From assembly GCF_019059575.1 (NCBI RefSeq), contig NW_024881695.1, forward strand, positions 372,001-436,000: a stretch of DNA of 64,000 nucleotides, in the 5' to 3' direction. A program made the translations under genes and the position numbers. Below the pieces are notes generated by a model that was not told the origin of the DNA, did not search any database, and saw only the letters and a list, made by a program, of their open reading frames with translations. Origin of the DNA: Amphibalanus amphitrite (taxonomy: Eukaryota; Arthropoda; Thecostraca; Balanomorpha; Balanidae). Of this stretch, positions 53,101-64,000 are shown piece by piece. Position 1 is the first letter of the stretch. Each line of letters opens with the position of its first letter.

Positions 53101-56100
53101 TAGCACATTCGAAAAAATCCGAGGTCAAGGTCATAGGTCAAGGTCAAGGTCACTTTAAACGTTAATTTTAGTCCCCGTACCCTGTAGAATCTTTGTTTAT
53201 GGTCCGATTTGAAAATTTCGGCCACCACTGTGTTCGTCTCATCGAGAAGCAGTAGCACATTTGAAAAAATCCGAGGTCAAGGTCATAGGTCAAGGTCAAG
53301 GTCACTTTAAACGTTAATTTTAGTCCCCGTACCCTGTAGAATCTTTGTTTATCGTCCGATCTGAAAATTTCGGCCACCACTGTGTTCGTCTCATCGAGAA
53401 GCAGTAGCACATTCGAAAAAATCCGAGGTCAAGGTCATAGGTCAAGGTCAAGGTCACTTTAAACGTTAATTTTAGTCCCCGTACCCTGTAGAATCTTTGT
53501 TTATGGTCCGATTTGAAAATTTCGGCCACCACTGTGTTCGTCTCATCAAGAAGCAGTAGCACATTCGAAAAAATCCGAGGTCAAGGTCATAGGTCAAGGT
53601 CAAGGTCACTTTAAACGTTAATTTTAGTCCCCATACCCTGTAGAATCTTTGTTTATGGTCCGATTTGAAAGTTTCGGCCACCACTGTGTTCGTCTCATCG
53701 AGAAGCAGTAGCACATTCGAAAAAATCCGAGGTCAAGGTCATAGGTCAAGGTCAAGGTCACTTTAAACGTTAATTTTAGTCCCCGTACCCTGTAGAATCT
53801 TTGTTTATGGTCCGATTTGAAAATTTCGGCCACCACTGTGTTCGTCTCATCGAGAAGCAGTAGCACATTTGAAAAAATCCGAGGTCAAGGTCATAGGTCA
53901 AGGTCAAGGTCACTTTAAACGTTAATTTTAGTCCCCGTACCCTGTAGAATCTTTGTTTATGGTCCGATTTAAAAATTTCGTCCACCACTGTGTTCGTCTC
54001 ATCGAGAAGCAGTAGCACATTCGAAAAAATCCGAGGTCAAGGTCATAGGTCAAGGTCACTTTAAACGTTAATTTTAGTCCCCGTACCCTGTAGAATCTTT
54101 GTTTATGGTCCGATTTGAAAATTTCGGCCACCACTGTGTTCATCTCATCGAGAAGCAGTAGCACATTTGAAAAAATCCGAGGTCAAGGTCATAGGTCAAG
54201 GTCAAGGTTACTTTAAACGTTAAAATTCGGATTCAAATTCGAGTAATGATTTCGCTCAAAATTGGCATGCAGATAGCCCATGGCACGCTGAGTTCGAAAA
54301 TGGTCACCTTTTTTTCCTAGGTCAAACCGTTTGACCTTGAGAGGTCAAAATACTGCGTACCCTGTAGAATCTTTGTTTATGGTCCGATTTGAAAAATTCG
54401 ACCACCAGTGTGTTGGTCTCATCCAGAAGCAGTAGCACTTTCAAAAAAATCCGAGGTCAAGGTCATAGGTCAAGGTCAAGGTCACTTTAAAAATCGCCGT
54501 ACCCTATAAAATCTTCATTTTTGGAGCTATCGGAAAATTTCGGCCACCACTGTGTTCGTCTCATCGAGAAGCAGTAGCACATTCGAAAAAATCCGAGGTC
54601 AAGGTCATAGGTCAAGGTCAAGGTCACTTTAAACGTTAAAATTCGGATTCAAATTCGAGTAATGATTTCGCTCAAAATTGGCACACAGATAGCCCATGGC
54701 ACGCTGAGTTCGAAAATGGTCACCTTTTTTTCCTAGGTCAAACCGTTTGACCTTGAGAGGTCAAAATACTGCGTACCCTGTAGAATCTTTGTTTATGGTC
54801 CGATTTGAAAAATTCGACCACCAGTGTGTTGGTCTCATCCAGAAGCAGTAGCACTCTAAAAAAATCCGAGGTCAAGGTCATAGGTCAAGGTCATAGGTCA
54901 AGGTCAAGGTCACTTTAAAAATCGCCGTACCCTATAAAATCTTCATTTTTGGAGCTATCGGAAAATTTCGGCCACCACTGTGTTTGTCTCATCGAGAAGC
55001 AGTAGCACATTCGAAGAAATCCGAGGTCAAGGTCATAGGTAAAGGTCAAAGTCACTTTAAACGTTAATTTTAGTCCCCGTACCCTGTAGAATCTTTGTTT
55101 ATGGTCCGATTTAAAAATTTCGGCCACCACTGTGTTCGTCTCATCGAGAAGCAGTAGCACATTTGAAAAAATCCGAGGTCAAGGTCATAGGTCAAGGTCA
55201 AGGTCACTTTAAACGTTAATTTTAGTCCCCGTACCCTGTAGAATCTTTGTTTATGGTCCGATTTGAAAATTTCGGCCACCACTGTGTTCGTCTCATCGAG
55301 AAGCAGTAGCACATTCGAAAAAATCCGAGGTCAAGGTCATAGGTCAAGGTCAAGGTCACTTTAAACGTTAATTTTAGTCCCCGTACCCTGTAGAATCTTT
55401 GTTTATGGTCCGATTTAAAAATTTCGGCCACCACTGTGTTCGTCTCATCGAGAAGCAGTAGCACATTGGAAAAAATCCGAGGTCAAGGTCATAGGTCAAG
55501 GTCAAGGTCACTTTAAACGTTAATTTTAGTCCCCGTACCCTGTAGAATCTTTGTTTATCGTCCGATCTGAAAATTTCGGCCACCACTGTGTTCACCTCAT
55601 CGAGAAGCAGTAGAACATTTGAAAAAATCCGAAGTCAAGGTCATAGGTCAAGGTCAAGGTCACTTTAAACGTTAGTTTTAGTCCCCGTACCCTGTAGAAT
55701 CTTTGTTTATGGTCCGATTTGAAAATTTCGGCCACCACTGTGTTCGTCTTATCAAGAAGCAGTAGCACATTCGAAAAAATCCGAGGTCAAGGTCATAGGT
55801 CAAGGTCAAGGTCACTTTAAACGTTAATTTTAGCCCCGTACCCTGTAGAATCTTTGTTTATCGTCCGATCTGAAAATTTCGGCCACCACTGTGTTTGTCT
55901 CATCGAGAAGCAGTAGCACATTCGAAAAAATCCGAGGTCAAGGTCATAGGTCAAGGTCAAGGTCACTTTAAACGTTAATTTTAGTCCCCGTACCCTGTAG
56001 AATCTTTGTTTATGGTCCGATTTAAAAATTTCGGCCACCACTGTGTTCGTCTCATCGAGAAGCAGTAGCACATTTGAAGAAATCCGAGGTCAAGGTCATA

Positions 56101-56600
56101 GGTCAAGGTCAAGGTCACTTTAAACGTTAATTTTAGTCCCCGTACCCTGTAGAATCTTTGTTTATGGTCCGATTTGAAAATTTCGGCCACCACTGTGTTC
56201 GTCTCATCGAGAAGCAGTAGCACATTTGAAAAAATCCGAGGTCAAGGTCATAGGTCAAGGTCAAGGTCACTTTAAACGTTAATTTTAGTCCCCGTACCCT
56301 GTAGAATCTTTGTTTATGGTCCGATTTAAAAATTTCGGACACCACTGTGTTCGTCTCATCGAGAAGCAGTAGCACATTCGAAAAAATCCGAGGTCAAGGT
56401 CATAGGTCAAGGTCAAGGTCACTTTAAACGTTAATTTTAGTCCCCGTACCCTGTAGAATCTTTGTTTATCGTCCGATCTGAAAATTTCGGCCACCACTGT
56501 GTTCGTCTCATCGAGACGCAGTAGCACATTTGAAAAAATCCGAGGTCAAGGTCATAGGTCAAGGTCAAGGTCACTTTAAACGTTAATTTTAGTCCCCGTA
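50167..56600 (-). repeat. 152-bp tandem array, left arm
   Basis: About 40 units, nearly all exactly 152 bp apart. Each has gtaccctgtagaatctttg, gtccgat, a gccaccactgtgttcgtctc segment, agcagtagcac and a cluster of AGGTCA half-sites (for example 50691-50721: five half-sites spaced 0, 1, 0 and 0). Distinct head modules (attcggattcaaattcg ... gtcaaaccgtttgacc) occur at 50167, 54225 and 54641. In part of the arm two unit types alternate, giving a 304-bp period. Strand is nominal: the 80-codon frame of the unit is on the minus strand here. Confidence 0.97.
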
Positions 56601-59600
56601 CCTATGACCTTGACCTTGACCTTGGATTTTTTCAAATGTGCTACTGCTTCTCGATGAGACGAACACAGTGGTGGCCGAAATTTTCAAATCTGACCATAAA
56701 CAAAGATTCTACAGGGTACGGGGACTAAAATTAACGTTTAAAGTGACCTTGACCTTGACCTATGACCTTGACCTCGGATGTTTTCAAATGTGCTACTGCT
56801 TCTCGATGAGACGAACACAGTGGTGGCCGAAATTTTCAAATCGGACCATAAACAAAGATTCTACAGGGTACGGGGACTAAAATTAACGTTTAAAGTGACC
56901 TTGACCTTGACCTATGACCTTGACCTCGGATTTTTTTCGAATGTGCTACTGCTTCTCGATGAGACAAACACAGTGGTGGCCGAAATTTTCAAATCGGACC
57001 ATAAGCAAATATTCTACAGGGTACGGGGACTAAAATTAACGTTTAAAGTGATCTTGACCTTGACCTATGACCTTGACCTCGGATTTTTCGAATGTGCTAC
57101 TGCTTCTCGATGAGACGAACACAGTGGTGGCCGAAATTTTCAAATCAGACCATAAACAAAGATTCTACAGGGTATGGGGACTAAAATTAACGTTTAAAGT
57201 GACCTTGACCTTGACCTATGACCTCGACCTCGGATTTTTTCAAATGTGCTACTGCTTCTCGATGAGACGAACACAGTGGTGGCCGAAATTTTCAAATCGG
57301 ACCATAAACAAAGATTCTACAGGGTACGGGGACTAAAATTAACGTTTAAAGTGAACTTGACCTTGACCTATGACCTTGACCTCGGATTTTTTCAAATGTG
57401 CTACTGCTTCTCGATGCGACGAACACAGTGGTGGCCGAAATTTTCAAATCGGACCATAAACAAAGATTCTACAGGGTACGGGGACTAAAATTAACGTTTA
57501 AAGTGACCTTTACCTTGACCTATGACCTTGACCTCGGATTTTTTCGAATGTGCTACTGCTTCTCGATGAGACGAACACAGTGGTGGCCGAAATTTTCAGA
57601 TCGGACGATAAACAAAGATTCTACAGGGTATGGGGACTAAAATTAACGTTTAAAGTGACCTTGACCTTGACCTATGACCTTGACCTCGGATTTTTTCAAA
57701 TGTGCTACTGCTTCTCGATGAGACCAACACAGTGGTGGCCGAAATTTTCAAATCGGACCATAAACAAAGATTCTACAGGGTACGGGGACTAAAATTAACG
57801 TTTAAAGTGACCTTGACCTTGACCTATGACCTTGACCTCGGATTTTTTCGAATGTGCTACTGCTTCTCGATGAGACGAACACAGTGGTGGCCGCAATTTT
57901 CAGATCGGACGATAAACAAAGATTCTACAGGGTACGGGGACTAAAATTAACGTTTAAAGTGACCTTGACCTTGACCTATGACCTTGACCTCGGATTTTTT
58001 TTGAATGTGCTACTGCTTCTCGATGAGACGAACACAGTGGTGGCCGAAATTTTCAAATCGGACCATAAACAAAGATTCTACAGGGTACGGGGACTAAAAT
58101 TAACGTTTAAAGTGACCTTGACCTTGACCTATGACCTTGATCTCGGATTTTTCGAATGTGCTACTGCTTCTCGATGAGACGAACACAGTGCTGGCCGAAA
58201 TTTTCAAATCAGACCATAAACAAAGATTCTACAGGGTACGGGGACTAAAATTAACGTTTAAAGTGACCTTGACCTTAACGTATGACCTTGACCTCGGATT
58301 TTTTCAAATGTGCTACTGCTTCTCGATGAGACAAACACAGTGGTGGCCGAAATTTTCAAATCGGACCATAAACAAAGATTCTACAGGGTACGGGGACTAA
58401 AATTAACGTTTAAAGTGAACTTGACCTTGACCTATGACCTTGACCTCGGATTTTTTCGAATGTGCTACTGCTTCTCGATGCGACAAACACAGTGGTGGCC
58501 GAAATTTTCAAATCGGACCATAAACGAAGATTCTACAGGGTACGGGGACTAAAATTAACGTTTAAAGTGACCTTGACCTTGACCTATGACCTTGACCTCG
58601 GATTTTTTCGAATGTGCTACTGCTTCTAGATGAGACGAACACAGTGATGGCCGAAATTTTCCGATAGCTCCAAAAATGAAGATTTTATAGGGTACGGGGA
58701 CTAAAATTAACGTTTAAAGTGACCTTGACCTTGACCTATGACCTTGACCTCGGATTTTTTCGAATGTGCTACTGCTTCTCGATGAGACGAACACAGTGGT
58801 GGCCGAAATTTCCAAATCGGACCATAAACAAAGATTCTACAGGGTACGGGGACTAAAGTTAACGTTTAAAGTGACCTTGACCTTGACCTATGACATTGAC
58901 CTCGGATAGTTTTCGAATGTGCTACTGCTTCTTGATGAGACGAACACAGTGGGTGCCGAAATTTTCAAATCTGACCATAAACAAAGATTCTACAGGGTAC
59001 GGGGACTAAAATTAACGTTTAAAGTGACCTTTACCTTGACCTATGACCTTGACCTCGGATTTTTTCCAATGTGCTACTGCTTCTTGATGAGACGAACACA
59101 GTGGTGGCCGAAATTTTCAAATCGGACCATAAACAAAGATTCTACAGGGTACGGGGACTAAAATTAACGTTTAAAGTGACCTTAACCTTGACCTATGACC
59201 TAGACCTCGGATTTTTTCAAATGTGCTACTGCTTCTCGATGAGACGAACACAGTGGTGGCCGAAATTTTCAAATCGGACCATAAACAAAGATTCTACAGG
59301 GTACGGGGACTAAAATTAACGTTTAAAGTGACCTTGACCTTGACCTATGGCATTGAACTCGGATTTTTTCGAATGTGCTACTGCTTCTCGATGAGACGAA
59401 CACAGTGGTGGCCGAAATTTTCAAATCTGACCATAAACAAAGATTCTACAGGGTACGGGGACTAAAATTAACGTTTAAAGTGACCTTGACCTTGACCTAT
59501 GACCTTGACCTCGGATGTTTTCAAATGTGCTACTGCTTCTCGATGAGACGAACACAGTGGTGGCCGAAATTTTCAAATCGGACCATAAACAAAGATTCTA

Positions 59601-62600
59601 CAGGGTACGGGGACTAAAATTAACGTTTAAAGTGACCTTGACCTTGACCTATGACCTTGACCTCGGATTTTTTTCGAATGTGCTACTGCTTCTCGATGAG
59701 ACAAACACAGTGGTGGCCGAAATTTTCAAATCGGACCATAAGCAAATATTCTACAGGGTACGGGGACTAAAATTAACGTTTAAAGTGATCTTGACCTTGA
59801 CCTATGACCTTGACCTCGGATTTTTCGAATGTGCTACTGCTTCTCGATGAGACGAACACAGTGGTGGCCGAAATTTTCAAATCAGACCATAAACAAAGAT
59901 TCTACAGGGTATGGGGACTAAAATTAACGTTTAAAGTGACCTTGACCTTGACCTATGACCTCGACCTCGGATTTTTTCAAATGTGCTACTGCTTCTCGAT
60001 GAGACGAACACAGTGGTGGCCGAAATTTTCAAATCGGACCATAAACAAAGATTCTACAGGGTACGGGGACTAAAATTAACGTTTAAAGTGAACTTGACCT
60101 TGACCTATGACCTTGACCTCGGATTTTTTCAAATGTGCTACTGCTTCTCGATGCGACGAACACAGTGGTGGCCGAAATTTTCAAATCGGACCATAAACAA
60201 AGATTCTACAGGGTACGGGGACTAAAATTAACGTTTAAAGTGACCTTTACCTTGACCTATGACCTTGACCTCGGATTTTTTCGAATGTGCTACTGCTTCT
60301 CGATGAGACGAACACAGTGGTGGCCGAAATTTTCAGATCGGACGATAAACAAAGATTCTACAGGGTATGGGGACTAAAATTAACGTTTAAAGTGACCTTG
60401 ACCTTGACCTATGACCTTGACCTCGGATTTTTTCAAATGTGCTACTGCTTCTCGATGAGACCAACACAGTGGTGGCCGAAATTTTCAAATCGGACCATAA
60501 ACAAAGATTCTACAGGGTACGGGGACTAAAATTAACGTTTAAAGTGACCTTGACCTTGACCTATGACCTTGACCTCGGATTTTTTCGAATGTGCTACTGC
60601 TTCTCGATAAGACGAACACAGTGGTGGCCGCAATTTTCAGATCGGACGATAAACAAAGATTCTACAGGGTACGGGGACTAAAATTAACGTTTAAAGTGAC
60701 CTTGACCTTGACCTATGACCTTGACCTCGGATTTTTTTTGAATGTGCTACTGCTTCTCGATGAGACGAACACAGTGGTGGCCGAAATTTTCAAATCGGAC
60801 CATAAACAAAGATTCTACAGGGTACGGGGACTAAAATTAACGTTTAAAGTGACCTTGACCTTGACCTATGACCTTGATCTCGGATTTTTCGAATGTGCTA
60901 CTGCTTCTCGATGAGACGAACACAGTGCTGGCCGAAATTTTCAAATCAGACCATAAACAAAGATTCTACAGGGTACGGGGACTAAAATTAACGTTTAAAG
61001 TGACCTTGACCTTAACGTATGACCTTGACCTCGGATTTTTTCAAATGTGCTACTGCTTCTCGATGAGACAAACACAGTGGTGGCCGAAATTTTCAAATCG
61101 GACCATAAACAAAGATTCTACAGGGTACGGGGACTAAAATTAACGTTTAAAGTGAACTTGACCTTGACCTATGACCTTGACCTCGGATTTTTTCAAATGT
61201 GCTACTGCTTCTCGATGCGACAAACACAGTGGTGGCCGAAATTTTCAAATCGGACCATAAACGAAGATTCTACAGGGTACGGGGACTAAAATTAACGTTT
61301 AAAGTGACCTTGACCTTGACCTATGACCTTGACCTCGGATTTTTTCGAATGTGCTACTGCTTCTAGATGAGACGAACACAGTGATGGCCGAAATTTTCCG
61401 ATAGCTCCAAAAATGAAGATTTTATAGGGTACGGGGACTAAAATTAACGTTTAAAGTGACCTTGACCTTGACCTATGACCTTGACCTCGGATTTTTTCGA
61501 ATGTGCTACTGCTTCTCGATGAGACGAACACAGTGGTGGCCGAAATTTCCAAATCGGACCATAAACAAAGATTCTACAGGGTACGGGGACTAAAGTTAAC
61601 GTTTAAAGTGACCTTGACCTTGACCTATGACATTGACCTCGGATAGTTTTCGAATGTGCTACTGCTTCTTGATGAGACGAACACAGTGGGTGCCGAAATT
61701 TTCAAATCTGACCATAAACAAAGATTCTACAGGGTACGGGGACTAAAATTAACGTTTAAAGTGACCTTTACCTTGACCTATGACCTTGACCTCGGATTTT
61801 TTCCAATGTGCTACTGCTTCTTGATGAGACGAACACAGTGGTGGCCGAAATTTTCAAATCGGACCATAAACAAAGATTCTACAGGGTACGGGGACTAAAA
61901 TTAACGTTTAAAGTGACCTTGACCTTGACCTATGACCTTGACCTTGGATTTTTTCAAATGTGCTACTGCTTCTCGATGAGACGAACACAGTGGTGGCCGA
62001 AATTTTCAAATCGGACCATAAACAAAGATTCTACAGGGTACGGGGACTAAAATTAACGTTTAAAGTGACCTTGACCTTGACCTATGACCTTGACCTCGGA
62101 TTTTTTCAAATGTGCTACTGCTTCTCGATGAGACGAACACAGTGGTGGCCGAAATTTTCAAATCGGACCATAAACAAAGATTCTACAGGGTACGGGGACT
62201 AAAATTAACGTTTAAAGTGACCTTGACCTTGACCTATGACCTTGACCTCGGATTTTTTCAAATGTGCTACTGCTTCTAGATGAGACGAACACAGTGATGG
62301 CCGAAATTTTCCGATAGCTCCAAAAATGAAGATTTTATAGGGTACGGGGACTAAAATTAACGTTTAAAGTGACCTTGACCTTGACCTATGACCTTGACCT
62401 CGGATTTTTTCGAATGTGCTACTGCTTCTCGATGAGACGAACACAGTGGTGGCCGAAATTTTCAAATCGGACCATAAACAAAGATTCTACAGGGTACGGG
62501 GACTAAAATAAACGTTTAAAGTGACTTTGACCTTGACTTATGACCTTGACCTCGGATTTTTTCAAATGTGCTACTGCTTCTTGATGAGACGAACACAGTG

Positions 62601-64000
62601 GTGGCCGAAATTTTCAAATCGGACCATAAACAAAGATTCTACAGGGTACGGGGACTAAAATTAATGTTTAAAGTGACCTTGACCTTGACCTATGACCTTG
62701 ACCTCGGATTTTTCGAATGTGCTACTGCTTCTCGATGAGACGAACACAGTGGTGGCCGAAATTTTCAAATCGGACCATAAACAAAGATTCTACAGGGTAC
62801 GGGGTCTAAAATTAACGTTTAAAGTGACCTTGACCTTGACCTATGACCTTGACCTCGGATTTTTTCAAATATGCTACTGCTTCTCGATGAGACGAACACA
62901 GTGGTGGCCGAAATTTTCAAATCGGACCATAAACAAAGATTCTACAGGGTGCGGGGACTAAAATTAACGTTTAAAGTGACCTTGACCTTGACCTATGACC
63001 TTGACCTTGGATTTTTTCAAATGTGCTACTGCTTCTCGATGAGACGAACACAGTGGTGGCCGAAATTTTCAAATCGGACCATAAACAAAGATTCTACAGG
63101 GTACGGGGACTAAAATTAACGTTTAAAGTGACCTTGACCTTGACCTATGACCTTGACCTCGGATTTTTTCGAATATGCTACTGCTTCTCGATGAGACGAA
63201 CACAGTGGTGGCCGAAATTTTTAAATCGGACCATAAACAAAGATTCTACAGGGTACGGGTCTAAAATTAACGTTTAAAGTGATTTTGACCTTGACCTATG
63301 ACCTTGACCTCGGATTTTTTCAAATGTGCTACTGCTTCTTGATGAGACGAACACAGTGGTGGCCGAAATTTTCAAATCGGACCATAAACAAAGATTCTAC
63401 AGGGTACGGGGACTAAAATTAACGTTTAAAGTGACCTTGACCTTGACCTATGACCTTGACGTCGGATTTTTTCAAATGTGCTACTGCTTCTCGATGAGAC
63501 GAACACAGTGGTGGCCGAAATTTTTAAATCGGACCATAAACAAAGATTCTACAGGGTACGGGGACTAAAATTAACGTTTAAAGTGACCTTGACCTTGACC
63601 TATGACCTTGACCTTGGATTTTTTCAAATGTGCTACTGCTTCTCGATGAGACGAACACAGTGGTGGCCGAAATTTTCAAATCGAACCATAAACAAAGATT
63701 CTACAGGGTACGGGGACTAAAATAAACGTTTAAAGTGACCTTGACCTTGACCTATGACCTTGACCTTGGATTTTGTCGAATGTGCTACTGCATGTCGATG
63801 AGACGAACACAGTGGTGGCCGAAATTTTTAAATCGGACCATAAACAAAGATTCTACAGGGTACGGGGACTAAAATTAACGTTTAAAGTGACCTTGACCTT
63901 TACCTATGACCTTGACCTCGGATTTTTTTCAAATGTGCTACTGCTTCTCGATGAGACGAACACAGTGGTGGCCGAAATTTTCAGATCGGACGATAAACAA
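56601..64000 (+). repeat. 152-bp tandem array, right arm (inverted, runs off the window)
   Basis: The same unit in the opposite orientation, about 48 copies to the window end. The switch occurs at 56599-56603 within sequence gtacctatgacc. A 2737-bp block (18 units plus 1 bp) starting near 56640 is repeated almost exactly from about 59377, including private variants. Units with a gatagctccaaaaatgaag variant recur near 58660, 61397 and 62310. Confidence 0.97.

Noticed and set aside
50585..63720. Dozens of ~80-codon open frames, one per unit, in the 152-bp array
   Set aside because: The unit is 152 bp, not a multiple of 3. The frames overlap each other by about 90 nt and simply restate the repeat. 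There is no family similarity or plausible gene structure.
50167..64000. CRISPR-like array
   Set aside because: Repeats are contiguous with no unique spacers, and the window is clearly eukaryotic. It is a satellite-type tandem array.

Overview
The window is metazoan nuclear DNA: spliced genes with GT/AG introns, CpG-rich patches, microsatellites, non-autonomous DNA transposons and a large satellite-like array. The invertebrate-type integrin alpha tail and a calsyntenin with many introns suggest an arthropod-like protostome. A crustacean is my guess, but nothing in the sequence fixes the species. No prokaryotic features, rRNA, tRNA or complete transposase gene were recognised.

Two genes lie tail to tail. 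On the + strand, positions 1-1356 hold the last three coding exons of an integrin alpha subunit, probably laminin-type (PS1/alpha6/alpha7-like). They encode a basic linker that may be the light/heavy chain cleavage region, the membrane-proximal ectodomain, one membrane helix and a GFFKR tail. A 3' UTR follows, with AATAAA at 3208. On the - strand, from 48937 down to 5786, lie fifteen phase-compatible exons of a calsyntenin: two cadherin repeats, a laminin-G-like (LNS) domain, the membrane-proximal ectodomain, a membrane helix and an acidic cytoplasmic tail with two W-acidic motifs. Together they encode about 923 residues. Only the 5' exon or exons with the signal peptide are missing, presumably beyond 64 kb.

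The calsyntenin introns are crowded with repeats. They hold TTAA-flanked piggyBac-like MITEs (7547-8429, its inverted copy 26858-27732, 9716-10908, 16787-17831), a 384-bp hAT-type MITE with a perfect 8-bp target duplication (33982-34365), and three 1.6-1.9 kb inverted-repeat elements (39830-41740, 41801-43495, 46146-47735). Two exons have had their 3' end plus splice donor tandemly triplicated. Three splice acceptors sit directly against TGACC-repeat tracts.

From about 50.17 kb to the window end is a 152-bp tandem array, probably inside the first calsyntenin intron. It reads in one orientation to about 56.6 kb and in the opposite orientation afterwards. Each unit carries a cluster of up to five AGGTCA nuclear-receptor half-sites. 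The right arm contains a nearly exact 2737-bp, 18-unit higher-order duplication. The array is the most striking feature here. Whether it is a satellite, a receptor-binding reservoir or partly an assembly effect cannot be settled from sequence alone.
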